The notes below the pieces were generated by a model. That model worked only from the letters and a program-made list of their open reading frames with translations, was not told the DNA's origin and made no database searches. Positions 22,580 through 34,908 of a stretch of 64,000 bases of DNA are shown piece after piece. The translations under genes and the position numbers were made by a program. Numbering within the stretch: position 1 is the stretch's first letter; each line of letters begins with the position of its first letter. Source of the stretch: Sparassis latifolia. Lineage: Eukaryota > Basidiomycota > Agaricomycetes > Polyporales > Sparassidaceae. Where the stretch lies: assembly GCA_018466975.1 (NCBI GenBank), contig CM031563.1, positions 2,108,001-2,172,000 on the forward strand. Reading direction: 5' to 3'.

Positions 22580-24440
22580 GTTTATGTGCATTTTAGAGTC
22601 ATTCTCAAATTTTCCTGGCATTTACACAATTTTTCTGCACTTCACACTGAGCATTCTAATCCAAAACTCAGATATCTCAGCCAGTTTTACTCAGATTTAC
22701 TTGGTTTAAGAGAGCATTATGCTTCATTTCCTTTACAGATTTCAATGGTACTGCTTTTGATCTGTTGGAGTTAGTATGTGCTTTTATAATTTCACTGACT
22801 ATGATGCATTGGTCCTCTGTGGCTGCTGTGGCACTTCTGTTGATTACTATTTGTGCAAATCGCGTTGGTTTTCACTACAATCAGTTTGAAAGACCGACTG
22901 TATGCACGATGTAGTAGAGTAAGCACAGGCACTACAAAGTTTGTAGTTAAACCCTAGACCTAACCCAGGACTAGGTGCATGTCGTGCATACAAAATTGTA
23001 TTGAAAAGTCGTTCCCATACATAGAGGCACTTGGACATGTCCCTCAGAATTTGGCGGAAGGTCCATCCCAAGAACAATTCCTTTGTACCTCAGGAATCGT
23101 AACACTGGCAACATGGCACTAAATGATAATGAGTTCATTCTGCCACTGAAAATGACTCTGCAGGTCAAGCAGTGCCCTGCTGCTCATAAAACCACAGCTA
23201 TCAGTCATTTTCATCTCATTGGACACTTTACATGGGCTCTTGAAGGCATCATAGACTATGTCATATTAAATAAAGATATGATTGTGATTGCACTACAGGA
23301 AGGGCAATAAACTAATTTCTGGGTCATATTTCACTTAGTGAGACCAAACATGGAGTTAGGCAGATATAGTGTGAAACAGGTAGCCCATTTTTGCCATTTC
23401 ATCATTGTCTCAATGACAATATATATTAGGCAAGGAAACACAATCAGAAATTAGCTTCAACCTGCTTTTTATTGACCTCCATTCTGTTGTGCCGTTTAAA
23501 AAAGCCAACAATGACATTCTAATTCACATTTCAGCAGTTTGCACTTTGCTGTAAGGTGGTGGTATAAAAACTTGATTCCTATCTGATGCCTTATTGATCT
23601 GGAAAAGAAAGACACTCTGTTCCTTAGCAAAGAATGCACGAAAGATTAAGTCATTGATGATGAAGGAGAAAGCCAATGAGCTCAGAAAGAAGGGAGGAGA
23701 GTATGACATAGAAGGGGAGTGGTAAGGACTGCAAAATGATGTATCAGAACTTATAGTAGTGTTACTACCAATGTATCGGTCCTGAGTTCTTACCTTCATA
23801 GTCAATATATCAGTATGTCAGGAACAGATGATGCAGCTAATGTCCAGTCACACTGGCCCTGTGATGCCTAAAGTTCATACTTTCTACCCAGGGAACTTTC
23901 TGGCACAAAATCAGTATGATTTCTCTAATGTGCTGCTTCCCTCATATTTTCATTAAATTCCTTTTACAAGTCATCATCTCATGCTGCCAGATTTTGATGG
24001 CATGCAGTCATTTTCTCAGTGCATGCCAAGTCTCCCTGCTTAATTCCAGAATTTACCAGCACAAACCTTGAACTGATGGCACTGCAGAGACTAACATTAT
24101 GCCTATATCTCCTAATGACAAAGATCTTCTATACATAGAAGCTTCATGCATGCATCAAAACTGGACAACTAGACAGTGATGTTGTAGAGATTCTGAGTGG
24201 GGTATGTTATTCTCATGCTTTATTTCTCTCTCTCAGGACACTAGCACCTAATGCATCTCTGGGCATTCTTTCAGCATTATCTTTAGTCTGCTCCTTACAG
24301 TTTCTCTTCCTTAATTCTCTAATAGTAATTTCAAAAATTGCAAATATAATGCTACTTGTGCTGTCTGGCACATTTCCACACTACTATAATCTCCAACTCC
24401 TCCAGCACTTTATCAACCTAAGTGAACAGAAAACTCTCAC
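22580..24440 (+). repeat. left arm of a large imperfect inverted duplication
   Basis: 22590-22760 mirrors about 38960-38790, 23099-24480 mirrors 38080-36700, and 22830-23098 is not mirrored. On the plus strand, 23850-24080 reads like a decayed Pro/Gln-rich coding stretch (GPVMPKVHTFYPGNFLAQNQ, then QSFSQCMPSLPA). The 91-93-residue frame on the other strand (23524-23805) is preserved in the mirror copy; I could assign neither to a family. Confidence 0.85.
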
Positions 24441-24444
24441 TTTG

Positions 24445-24747
24445 CTAATGTATATATCGATGAGAATAATAGCTTCTATATAAGATCAATTCAATGGTAC
24501 CTTCAGCAAAACCAATTGCCTTTATCTGTTGAGCGAGTGAATTGATATTGTGAACAATTATTTTTTCTCTCATATTATCAATCCACTTCAAGTGTGCAAT
24601 TTGATCTCTATACTCTATCGGAGTACCCATTATTCTGAGTTCTGTAATGACTCTATAATTGCTGCAGTTAGTAAGCATCACATAGAAGCAATGGAGTATG
24701 GAGATCAGTGTATATATCAATAAGGATAATACCTTCAGCAAGATCAA
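24445..24747 (-). CDS. repeated 100-residue open frame of unknown function, copy 1
   Basis: I do not recognise the family. The minus-strand frame begins with hydrophobic residues (MILLKVLSLLIYTLISILHC) and continues with a charged, probably helical stretch including ELRIMGTPIEYRDQIAHLKW, IDNMREKIIVHNINSLAQQI and AIGFAEGTIEL. Nearly identical frames occur at 35740-36042 and 36435-36737, and a decayed copy at about 32700-32880. Differences include K/E in HLKW/HLEW, K/E in QQIKAI/QQIEAI, and F/L before AEG. Open reading in three copies could reflect recent amplification rather than selection. The adjacent sequence is non-coding repeat. Confidence 0.3.
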   Translation of the reverse strand: MILLKVLSLLIYTLISILHCFYVMLTNCSNYRVITELRIMGTPIEYRDQIAHLKWIDNMREKIIVHNINSLAQQIKAIGFAEGTIELILYRSYYSHRYIH

Positions 24748-24823
24748 TTGCCTCTATCTGTTGAGTGAGTGAATTGGTATTGTAAATAACCTTTTTTTCT
24801 CTCATATTATTAATTGAATATTC

Positions 24824-25638
24824 TATAACTTTCATTAATAGTCAGAAGAAACACAGTAACTCAGTCTACTTATACACTAGCAAATATGAGACACTTTAGT
24901 TAAGCCTGCTACTATATAATGTACCTGAACAAAGCAAGGAACACATTTGACCTAAGATTGCAGTAAAGTTGCATTCACAAACACATTCATCCAGTGACCC
25001 AATGACTTCTTATACTCTGGGACATTATGCTATAGGATGGGATATCCCATCTAAGAACCTGTTACTCTCCAATCTTAATAATACAATGACTAGTATAGGT
25101 CTTTAGGTAATTATGGTAGTCTAACAGATATATTCAGACAAATAATAGCCTGAATAGCAGTCTGCATACAAATAAATCACATTTTAGGATGTCCTTAAAA
25201 TGGGAGGTCCTTAAAATGGGATATCCTTAAAATGGAATGTCCCATTTTTATATAAAGTGTTAATAAAGCACTGGTTTACTGTACTATGTAATTACAATTT
25301 ATATAGTATGGCAGTAGATGAAAAGATGAAACAACAAATATACAACAGCCTAAAATACATCTTCTGCTAACAGTGGGACATCCTTATGTACCCCTGACAC
25401 CATGGGACAACCAGTTATACTGGGATAAACAATTAATGTCCTAGCCTAGTAGGATATCCCATATAATAATCATCCCATATGCCCAGCCACTACCCTATCT
25501 ATGCCCTGGGCAATCTCACAAAATGCCCTGGGACATAATAGGTACCATGGTCAGTCTGACACTTAAGAAGCTCTTAGCTATGACATACTATAGAAGATCT
25601 TGTTGCTAAGAGCTAGGGATAAAGGGTACCCTGAAGTG
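24824..25638 (-). mobile_element. truncated long-TIR (CACTT) element, subfamily A, right part
   Basis: It matches 30330-31108 closely (TATTCTATAACTTTCATTAA onward) and ends GGGTACCCTGAAGTG at 25638. The left half is missing. It abuts a truncated subfamily B copy with no spacer, as if A had landed in B. Confidence 0.85.
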
Positions 25639-26825
25639 TGCCAGAGGTATATAGAGATGTCTCACTATTAGTAAAAGATGTATTTTCAGGCTATTGTATG
25701 GTAATTTTTTAACACTTTGTTTTACAATCATATTGTATAAGCTCTAATTATAAAAACAGTGACTAGAATACTGTAAATAAGTGCCTTATTTGCACTTTAT
25801 ATATGGTGAAATATTTATAGAAAGCAGGATACCCCATATCAAGTATTGTGTATACATTTGTAATGTTATAAAGACTATATTACTATTGGTAGCATGTACA
25901 ACAACTTCATTAGCTTATATAACAACTAAGACAGGTCAAACAACAACATTTATTCTCGTGTTTTAAAATCAATTTCACATTTTCTGACATAATGTTCAGA
26001 CTACCATGATATAATCTTTGGTATATAGTATGTATCATAGCTATACTACAACTTTTACTAAGTGTCTCAAGAAATAGAACAACTCAGTCTACTAATATAC
26101 TAGCAAAGGAGATATATTCTTGTCATGTCTCCTATCATATACTGTATTTGAATGAAAAAAAAAGGCATTTGACCTAAGACTTTAGTCAAGTTGCACTCAG
26201 AAATGCATTCACTGACTGACACCTTTGTATTATGGGATGTCCCTTTATGTGATGGGATATCCCATGTAAGGACCTGTCACTCTTAAACCTTACTAATTCA
26301 ACTGTTAGTATAAATCTCTAGATAGTTGTAGTAGTTTAATAGAAACTTCTGAAAAGACTAAATATCTGTGAATCTTAAAATCACATCTTAGGATGTCCTT
26401 AAAATGGGAGATCCCACCTTATATAATATGCAAATAAAGTGCTTGCTTATATCACTATAGTCACTGTTTTTATAATTATGGCTTAGATAATATGAGAGTA
26501 GAATAAAGTATAAAAAACTACACATACAATAGCCTGAAAATACATCTTTTACTAATAGTGGGACATCCCTATGTACCCCTGGCACCATGGGACAACCAGT
26601 AATACTGGGATATAAATATCAATGCCCTAGTACTATAGGACATCCCATATGATAATTGTGCCATTGGACCAGCCTTTGCCCTGCCTTTGCCCTGGGTAAT
26701 CCCATATAATGCCCTGGGACATGTATTGGTACCATGGTCTGTCTGACACCTGAGAGGCTCTTAGCCACTACACAATATAGATTATGTTGAAGCTAAGAGC
26801 TAGGTCAGAAGGGTACCCTGAAGTG
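25639..26825 (-). mobile_element. long-TIR (CACTT) element, subfamily B, left end missing
   Basis: It aligns with 33718-34908 and ends GGGTACCCTGAAGTG at 26825. About 230 bp of the left terminal repeat is missing at the junction with the A copy. The 61-residue frame at 25781-25966 is not supported as a gene. Confidence 0.85.
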
Positions 26826-27058
26826 GAAAGTAGCATCTATAAATTCTGATAGCTTCAGAATTTTAGATGCACCCAGGCAGACAAGCTGAGGTATGATTAC
26901 AAAGAAAGATAAGAAAGGAAATTTGATTATATAAAGTGGAGCATTTAGAACTGTATATAAACAGAAATCTATTTTAGAATGTGCAATCATGTGCCTTGAT
27001 ACATCTTGACCCGCCATTACTAACTTCCTATTTGGGAACCAAGAAGTGATTTCTAACA
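26826..27058 (-). repeat. TGTTAG-start dispersed repeat, inverted copy
   Basis: On the minus strand it begins TGTTAGAAAT at 27058 and matches 21405-21626. Its far end is overlapped by the right end of the subfamily B element. Confidence 0.6.
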
Positions 27059-27329
27059 CAGCTCCACTGACGTGATGACTGTTCTTCAAGCTGCAGCACT
27101 GTGAGTATTATGATGCTCTGACTACAGCCTGACGACTTATCTCATATGTACAAGCAGGGCAAGTATTGAGCATCCATCAGTTGGGCAAGTCCCAGCTGAG
27201 TGCTAAAAAGATGTGCTTATTAACAGCACACAGAATCTTGAGATAAATTTCAAAAGCATTGGAAAGGAGGATGCAATAATGATGGTGATGGTAAGAATTA
27301 TAATGATAAATCCATGAATATCACTTGCC

Positions 27330-27985
27330 TTGTAATAATGGCACAGAAGCTTACTGAAGGATTCAATGTTAAATGAAGCCTTGACAAGCCTCAAGCTCTA
27401 AAGGAGCTCCAATGTTTTGAATGAGATTGCTATGAATGGGAAAACAGGCGATGTTCATAGATAGTCATTAAGACTGAGTGTATGGGCCATAGACTTGGAG
27501 TCCTCTGCATGAGAAATAGTGGCCAATATAGTGAAAGAGTAGAAATCCATCACATTGATGGTGAAGTCATAGGAGGAAGGGTTATACATAGTTACAGGGC
27601 TGCTCAGGAGAGTATTTTTTTCCAGGTAAGATAAGCATTGCTAAGATCAAGGATGAGGGGCCACCAGTTCTCATCCATTCTATGCATACACTGGTGTCAT
27701 CTTTATATCACCGTGCCTTCCACCTGTGTACAAAATGTTAAAGGATGAATAATATTCATAATACATACTCGGAGCTGACAATGTCCCGCACAGCATGTAG
27801 AAAAATGCATCATCTTGAATGACCTTAGGTAAATCTTCTCACTTCATGTCATCCTGTGCTCTTGCAGATGAAGTGTCATGTCCTGTGTTTGATGCTTCTG
27901 CTCCTTCTGCTTCCTCAGTGTTAGTGAATAAATTATCAGAAGCACTCATATCTCCCATGGGAATGTTATCTTCTCTGATATCTGA
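27330..27985 (-). pseudogene. KDZ transposase fragment (CxC2-like), decayed
   Basis: On the minus strand the readable pieces, in order, are an acidic stretch DNLFTNTEEAEGAEASNTGH (about 27940), VIQDDAFFYMLCGTLSAP, a possible intron, then SSYDFTINVMDFYSFTILAT, FPFIAISFKTLELL and SLRLVKASFNIESFSKLLCH with YYK at about 27335. The last three match a region of basidiomycete KDZ transposases downstream of the cysteine cluster (consensus-like 'P..AIS..TLEL.R..R......SVEAF.K..C..Y'). Several stops and frameshifts are present, so this is a fossil. A Cys-rich piece, PQCFCCCNGERR, readable on the same strand at about 28460-28500 may be an upstream part. This identification is from memory of the family and is moderate. 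Confidence 0.55.
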
Positions 27986-28004
27986 TATTTGAGAGTACTT
28001 GAGG

Positions 28005-28235
28005 ACTCATCAAAAAAACCCAACTTTTACTTAAAGGTGTCCTTATATGCCTTAAATGTACTTATAAATCTCAAATAAGGTAAAAAAGGACAAAAAGTTT
28101 ATAAGTCATATTTCCTTAGAGACTTAAAAGTCGACTTTTGGGAACTTATGAGCCTTTAATAAGGCAAAAAAGGACAAAAAGTCGGAATAAGTCTCATAAG
28201 TAAAAGTTGAGTTTTCCTGATGTGACTCTAAGCAC
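28005..28235. mobile_element. MITE-like element, about 230 bp
   Basis: The left end ATCAAAAAAACCCAACTTTT (from about 28007) and the right end AAAAGTTGAGTTTTCCTGAT (to about 28220) are imperfect inverted repeats of about 25 bp. Inside, AAAAAAGGACAAAAAGT occurs twice. Both flanks carry GACTC, but not immediately next to the ends, so the target duplication is uncertain. Confidence 0.6.
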
Positions 28236-29717
28236 CTAATTCTATGAATAATATGAGCTGGATGATCCATTATATTACCTACCTGTGACCACTAACCAAT
28301 ATCACTCTCTACTTGCTGTTGTTCCTGGGCAATAGCCTTCGCACCATAAACAGCTTTATGATGGTGCTTGACATATTGAGATGATGATCGCCTAGAGACC
28401 AGAGATTACAAGAGACACTACATGCACTAATTGAGATATGCCCTGACAGTGGATGACTCACGTCTCTCACCATTACAACAACAGAAGCATTGTGGATAAG
28501 GCACCAAGCGCAGTTGTAGATGCAGAAGGTGCATATAAACTATGCACATGATCTTGTTGAACATCAGGCTTAATGCAAAAGAGAAACACTGCATTACAAT
28601 AAACTAATAGCCAGTATTATTTACATTTTACTGCAAAAAAATGAAGAAAAAGTAACAATAACTGTGAGAAGTAGGATGAAAATGGTGTTAGCATCATGCC
28701 CGATAAGAGTGGGAATAGTGCACCACATGCTGGTGGTGAAACAGGAATAGCCAATGATAAGGACTTGTGCTGGTAGGGGACAACATAGTTATTTGGTATA
28801 TTACTGGCAGTATGTCTCAAATAGAGGAAGCAAGCTAATTAGCTTGCTGTACCCATCTCATATGGCAAGCTAATTAGTTTAGTAACATGTGAGGTCCTAA
28901 TGGTAACACTGCAATTGCAGAGGCATGACACTGCTTTGAGGAACAAAAGCAGTTCGAGTACTAAGATGATCAGCAACAAGTATGCTGGGCCTAAGTAAAT
29001 GGTGTCCATATAGACCAGGAAGCTCTATGGCAGGAAGAATGTGTTGCATAATGAATGAAAGGAGATGGAGAGGCAGAAAAATGAGTCAGGAGATTTTGTG
29101 AACATAATGAAAATTATAGTTGCAATAAGTTTCAGTGAATGCTAATTTTGAGGCATGAGGGGACATACACATTTTTTGTAGCATTACATCGAAATTTTGT
29201 GACACTGTTAAATATCCCAGTAGCATGAAATGCATAAAGTGTGGCCACACCTTTCAGTCATATTACCCTATCTGACTACTCAGCGGACACTAATATTCTC
29301 ACTATCTGAGAATCCAGCAGACATGGCGAGGATGTCATATTTTTACTGAGAATGTGTAGGCACTCTGTGGCATGCATCAGCATGATAGGCACCAACATTG
29401 AGTGTCCTGAGTTCTGTGTCACAGAATGAGATCAAATCATCACTTTGAACAGGATAGAAGTATACACCAGATCATCATCATTGAGGAACTGTTGCTTGGA
29501 ATTGTATGAATGGCTCAGATCTGCATGTTAATCATTGTATGATTATTAGGAGCCTTATCTGCAATTAAGTGTAGTATGCACCAAAATGTCTTGCTAAAAG
29601 ACCAGCACGAAGATTTGACAACTACTGAACATTGCTGACAGTAAGATTAATCAGTGCTCAGCATGGCAGCTCGTGGGTGAGCAGTAAGTTGTCCAGTGTA
29701 ATTTACCTGCCTAGTTT
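28236..29717. other. AT-rich region, no confident gene
   Basis: Apart from the possible Cys-rich transposase piece (28460-28500), a 20-bp palindrome and a border-block fragment at 29248-29275, I see only short frames. It also holds the left flank into which the subfamily A element inserted. Confidence 0.45.
28829..28848. repeat. 20-bp perfect palindrome
   Basis: AGCAAGCTAATTAGCTTGCT equals its own reverse complement. A half-copy (GCAAGCTAATTAG) follows about 35 bp downstream. Confidence 0.9.
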
Positions 29718-31108
29718 CACTTTAGAGTACCCTTTTTCCCTAGCTCTTAGCAACAAGATCTTCTATAGTATGTCATAGCTAAGAGCTTCTTAAGTGTCAG
29801 ACTGACCATGGTACCTATTATGTCCCAGGACATTCTGTAAAATTGTCCAGGGCATAGATAGGGTAGTGGCTGAGCATATGGGATGATTATTATGTGGGAT
29901 ATCCTACTAGGCTAGGACATTAATTGTTTATCTTAGTATTACTGGTTGTCCCATGGTGTCAGGGGTACATAAGGATGTCCCACTGTTAGCAGAAAATGTA
30001 TTTTTAGGCTGTTGCATATTTTTTATTTTTTATTTTCATCTACTGCCATACTGTATAAACCTTAATCACATAGTACAGTAAACCAGTGCTTTACTGAAAC
30101 TTCAAATGAGATGGGAGATTTGCAAATAGTGGAATATCCCATACTAAGTTTTATATTCACCTGTAGTGTTATAATACTAATTACTGCTAGTGGTATGTAT
30201 AACATGTTTATCAGATCAAAATAACAGGCCAAACAACAGTTCTTATTCTCGTGTTTCAAAAGTAATTATACCTTTTCTGATCCAATGTTCAAATTGACGT
30301 GATGTCACCTTTAGTATATTGCATCTAACATAAATATTCTATAACTTTCCTTAATAACTAGAAGAAACACAGTAACTCAGTCTACTTATACACTAGCAAA
30401 TAAGAGACACTTTAGTCAAGTCTGCTACTATAGAATGTACCTGAACAAAGCAAGAAAGACATTTGACCTAAGATTGCAGTAAAGTTGCATTGACAAACAC
30501 ATTCACTCAATGACTTCTTATACTCTGAGATATTATGCTATAAGATGGGATATCCCATCTAAGAACCTGTTACTCTCCAATCTTAATAATATAATGACTA
30601 GTATAGGTCTTTAGGTAATTATGGTAGTCTAACAGATATATTCAGACAAATAATAGTCTGAATAGCTGTCAGCATACAAATAAATCACATTTTAGGATGT
30701 CCTTAAAATGGGATATCCTTAAAATGGAATGTCTCATTTTTATATAAAGTGTTAATAAAGCACTGATTTACTGCATTATATAATTACAATTTATATAGTA
30801 TGGCAGTAGATGAAAAAATGAAACAACAAATATACAACAGCCTAAAATACATCTTCTGCTAATAGTGGGACATCCTTATGTACCCCTGACACCATGGGAC
30901 AACCAGTAATACTGGGATAAACAATTAATGTCCTAGCCTAGCAGGATATCTCACATAATAATCATCCCATATGCCCAGTCTCTAACCTATCTACGCCCTG
31001 AGACATAATAGGTACCATGGTCAGTATGACACTTAAGAAGCTCTTAGCTATGACATACTATAGAAGATCTTGTTGCTAAGAGCTAGGGATAAAGGGTACC
31101 CTGAAGTG
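29718..31108. mobile_element. complete long-TIR (CACTT) element, subfamily A, 1,391 bp
   Basis: It begins CACTTTAGAGTACCC and ends GGGTACCCTGAAGTG. The terminal inverted repeats run for at least about 330 bp: left blocks such as TACTGGTTGTCCCATGGTGT are mirrored by ACACCATGGGACAACCAGTA near the right end. CTAGTTT lies directly outside both ends (29711-29717 and 31109-31115), a 7-bp target duplication. The centre encodes nothing recognisable, so it is non-autonomous. A 65-residue frame at 30062-30259 is not supported. Confidence 0.92.
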
Positions 31109-31329
31109 CTAGTTTGATTATCACTGATCAGCTATAATTAAAGAACACTTTTCTAAAATACACTAGTGCATAGAAAACAATCAGATTTGCCACAAAATGA
31201 AAATTCTCCTGTATCCAGTAATATTCTGTGAGGCCTTTAGGGTTGGCACAACAGGAGGATTTAGCGAAAGTAATAAATAGCTCCATCTCTTCTCCCATCT
31301 CCCTATCCAATGGCTTTTCGAGCAATCCT

Positions 31330-31690
31330 TACAATGAACCCTGATCCCAGTAAAAGACTGTCAGCACCTCCTGAATTAGAGGTGCAGCATGGAAAGCCGT
31401 ATTATCACTTAGCATCAGATGGCTATGCACTACTTACCTGTGCATATACATCCCTCAACCACAATGATATAGTGTAGATCGCATATGGACCACTCTCTCA
31501 GATCAATACAAGCTCACGCCAAATTTAACTGAACTCTTACAGAGACTCTACGAGATCTGTGGATGTGACTGGTACTCTTTTGAGGACCTTAAGCATTACT
31601 GAAAGGGACTGCAACAGAAGATGGTGCTGAAAGAGGTGTCAGCAAGCACTCATGTCATCTGTATGTCTGCATTTATTATTATTTTTCAGC
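31330..31690 (+). pseudogene. decayed unknown coding fragment
   Basis: The plus strand reads RLSAPPELEVQHGKPYYHLA and SDGYALLTCAYTSLNHNDIV, a stop, then in a shifted frame LTPNLTELLQRLYEICGCDW and YSFEDLKHY with a further stop. This looks like ordinary soluble protein rather than random AT-rich sequence. I do not recognise the family. A GT..AG intron may lie at about 31662-31741. Confidence 0.35.
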
Positions 31691-31824
31691 TGCAGTAGTA
31701 ATATATGTGCATGACTGACAGTGTATCCTTCTCTTACACCAGAGTCTATATTCAAGCTGCAAGTACTCCTCTCAGAGAACTCTTTGCCATGTGATGCAAA
31801 GGTTAGGACATGGGCACAGTGACT

Positions 31825-32094
31825 GGGTGCATTGATGTACAGACATGGATTGATCTATGGAAGTCAGACCAACTGCCATGTATCCTGCTCTCAGTGCTGG
31901 GCCGATGGCATGTCATCTGCTAACACTTTATTCATCCACCCATTCATCATGTACCCTGCTCTCAGTGCTGGGCCAATCATCATGCTATGTACCCTGCTCT
32001 TAGTGCCAGGAGTTGGTAAGTGTTTCTTATTGCTCGACTCTGATAGGTGTGACTTCCACAGGTCAATCCATGTCTGTACATTAATGTGTACACC
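31825..32094. mobile_element. MITE-like element with about 48-bp terminal inverted repeats
   Basis: The left end reads GGGTGCATTGATGTACAGAC then ATGGATTGATCTATGGAAGTCA; its near-perfect reverse complement ends at about 32094. Between them ATGTACCCTGCTCTCAGTGC recurs three times. The 105-residue plus-strand frame across it reads the repeat. No target duplication was found. Confidence 0.7.
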
Positions 32095-32278
32095 CCTACT
32101 GAACACATTCTATAGGACCATAGCGATGACTACATCATCGAGTAGATGATGCAGGTGATGACATGAGGCAAGAATTGTAAAATAGCATGATGAGGCAAAA
32201 TGATGAGCCAAAGCACCAACTGACAGCCAGAACACACAGGCAGTTTGCAGGCACACGGAGGGTACATATCATATCCTC

Positions 32279-32432
32279 CACTTCAGGGTACTCTTTCGAC
32301 CTAGCTCTTAGCTTCAACATAATCTATATTATGTAGTAGCTAAGAGCCTCTCAGATGTCAGACAGACCATGATACCAATACATGTCTCAGGGCATTACAT
32401 GGGGTTACCCAGGGCAAAGGCAGGGCAAAGGG
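32279..32432 (+). mobile_element. left terminal fragment of a subfamily B long-TIR element
   Basis: It begins CACTTCAGGGTACTC and follows the B left end to CCCAGGGCAAAGGCAGGG, then breaks into the 100-residue-frame repeat at about 32432. Confidence 0.8.
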
Positions 32433-33054
32433 TTGAGTGAGTGAATTGGTATTGTAAATAACCTTTTCTTCTCTCATATTATAAATTTACTTGAAGTTTC
32501 CAATCTAATCTCCATACTCCATTGCCTCTATCTGCTGAAGGAGTGAATCAATCTGAGAAAGATTTACTCACTTAGCAGGTAAAGGCAATAGAGCATGAAA
32601 ATTAGGAAGAAAGACACTTTGTTTCTTAGCAAAAAATGCATGAAAAACTGAGCCATTAATAATGCTTATCATAGAGTCATTACAGAACTCAGAATAATGG
32701 GTACTCGATGGAGTATGAAGATCAAATTGCACGTTTAGAGTGGATTAATAATATGAGAGAAAAATTGGTTATTAACAATACCAATTCACTCACTCAACAG
32801 ATAGAGGCAATTCATCTTGCTGAAGGTACCATTGAATTGATCTTATATAGAAGCCATCATTCTCATCGATATATACATTAGCAAAGTGAGAGTTTTCTGT
32901 TCACTTAGGTTGATAAGGTGCTGGAGGAGTTGGAGATTATAGTAGTGTGGAAATGTGCCAGACAGCACAAGTAGCATTACATCTGCAATTTTTGAAATTA
33001 CTATTAGAGAATCAAAGAAAAGGAACTGTAAGGAGCAGACTAAAGATATCACTA
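32433..33054 (+). repeat. decayed copy of the repeat carrying the 100-residue frame
   Basis: From about 32665 to 33054 it matches 36520-36905 on the same strand and 35960-35560 in reverse (landmarks ACAGAACTCAGAATAATGGG, GGTGCTGGAGGAGTTGGAGA). The open frame is broken here. Confidence 0.8.
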
Positions 33055-33486
33055 TCAAAAATGACACTAAAAACTGTTACAAATGTGCCTATAAGAATCA
33101 CTACAAAAAATGACCCTAGCAACTGTTACAAACATGCTTATAAGAATCACTGCAAAAAATAACACTAGAAACTATTACAAATGTACACATAAGAATTACT
33201 ACAAAAAATGAGACTAGAAACTGTTATAAATGTGTCTATAAGAATTACCACAAAAAATGAATCTAGAAACCATTACTAATGGGCCTATAAGAATCACTAC
33301 AAAGAATGACACCAGAAACTGTTACAAATGTGCCTATAAGAATCACTACAAAAAATAACAATAGAAACTGTTATAAACATGCCTATAAGAATCACTACAA
33401 AAATGACCCTAGCAACTGTTATAAATATGCATATAAGAATTACTACAAAAAATGACACTAGAAAGTGTTACATATGTGACTATAAG
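33055..33486 (+). repeat. 49-bp tandem repeat, forward, about 9 units
   Basis: Same unit as 19701-20215. It directly follows the repeat copy at 32665-33054 and is cut by the left end of a long-TIR element at 33487. Confidence 0.9.
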
Positions 33487-34908
33487 CACTTGAGGGTATC
33501 ATTTCGACCTAGCTCTTAGCTTCAACATAATCTATATTATGTAGTAGCTAAGAGCCTCTCAGATGTCAGACAGACCATGATACTAATACATGTCCCAGGG
33601 CATTACATGGGATTACCCAGGGCAAAGGCAGGTCCAATGGCACAATTATCATATGGGATGTCCTATAGTACTAGGGCATTGATATTGACATCCCAGTATT
33701 ACTGGTTGTCCCATGATGCCAGAGGTACATAGAGATGTCCCACTATTAGTAAAAGATGTATTTTTAGTCTATTGTAAAGTAGTTTTTTAATACTTTGTTC
33801 TACAATCATATTGTATAAGCCTTAATTATAAAAACAGTGACTATAGTGATATAAACAAGCATTTTATTCGCATATTATATAAGGTGAAATATTTATAGAA
33901 AGCAGGATATCTCATATCAAGTTCTGCATATGCATTTGTAATGTTATAAAGACTATATTACTATTGGTAGCATATACAACAACTTCATTAGCTCATATAA
34001 CAACTAAGACAGGTCAAACAATAATGTTTATTCTCATGTTTTAAAATCAATTTTACATTTTCTGACATAATGTTCAGACTAACATGATATAATCTTTGAC
34101 ATATAGTATATATCATAGCTATACTATAACTTTTACAAAGTGTTTTAAGAAATAGAACAACTCAGTCTACTAATATACTAGCAAAGGAGATATATTCTTG
34201 TCATGTCTCCTATCATATACTGTATCTGAACGAAAAAAAGAAAGGCATTTGACCTAAGACTTCAGTCAAGTGACACTCAGAAATGCATTCACTGAATGAC
34301 ATCTTTGTATTATGAGATGTCCCTTTATATGATGGGATATCCCATGTAAGGACCTGTCACTCTTAAACCTTAGTAATTTAACTGTTAGTAAATCTCTAGA
34401 TAATTATATAGTTTAATAGAAACTTTAGGCTAAAGAAGAGACGAAATATCTGTGGATTTTAAAATCACATCTTAGAATGTCCTTAAAATGGAAGATCCCA
34501 CCTTATATAATATGCAAATAAAGTGCTTGCTTATATCACTATAGTCACTGTTTTTATAATTAAGGCTTATACAATATGATTGTAGAACAAAGTATTAAAA
34601 AACTACCTTACAATAGACTAAAAATACATCTTTACTAATAGTAAGACATCTCTATGTACCTCTGGCACCATGGGACAACCAGTAATACTGAGATATAAAT
34701 ATCAATGCCCTAGTACTATAGGACATCCCATATGATAATTGTGCTATTGAACCAGCCTTTGCCCTGCCTTTGCCCTGGGTAATCCCATATAGTGCCCTGG
34801 GACATGTATTGGTACCATAGTCTGTCTGACACCTAAGAGGCTCTTAGCCACTACACAATATAGATTATGTTGAAGCTAAGAGCTAGGTCAGAAGGGTACC
34901 CCGAAGTG
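33487..34908. mobile_element. complete long-TIR (CACTT) element, subfamily B, 1,422 bp
   Basis: It begins CACTTGAGGGTATC and ends GGGTACCCCGAAGTG. The terminal inverted repeats exceed 400 bp: the left TATAAAAACAGTGACTATAG region is mirrored near 34545, about 350 bp in from each end. No coding capacity was seen. Unlike the A copy, the 7 bp outside the ends do not match (CTATAAG versus CTGGCAT). The element also lies between inverted copies of the 49-bp array, so one flank may have been inverted or exchanged after insertion. Confidence 0.9.

Noticed and set aside
29718..34908. CACTA-type transposons on the basis of the CACT ends
   Set aside because: CACTA elements start CACTA/CACTG and make 2-3-bp duplications. 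Here the ends are CACTTCAG with long inverted repeats and a 7-bp duplication in the one clean case.
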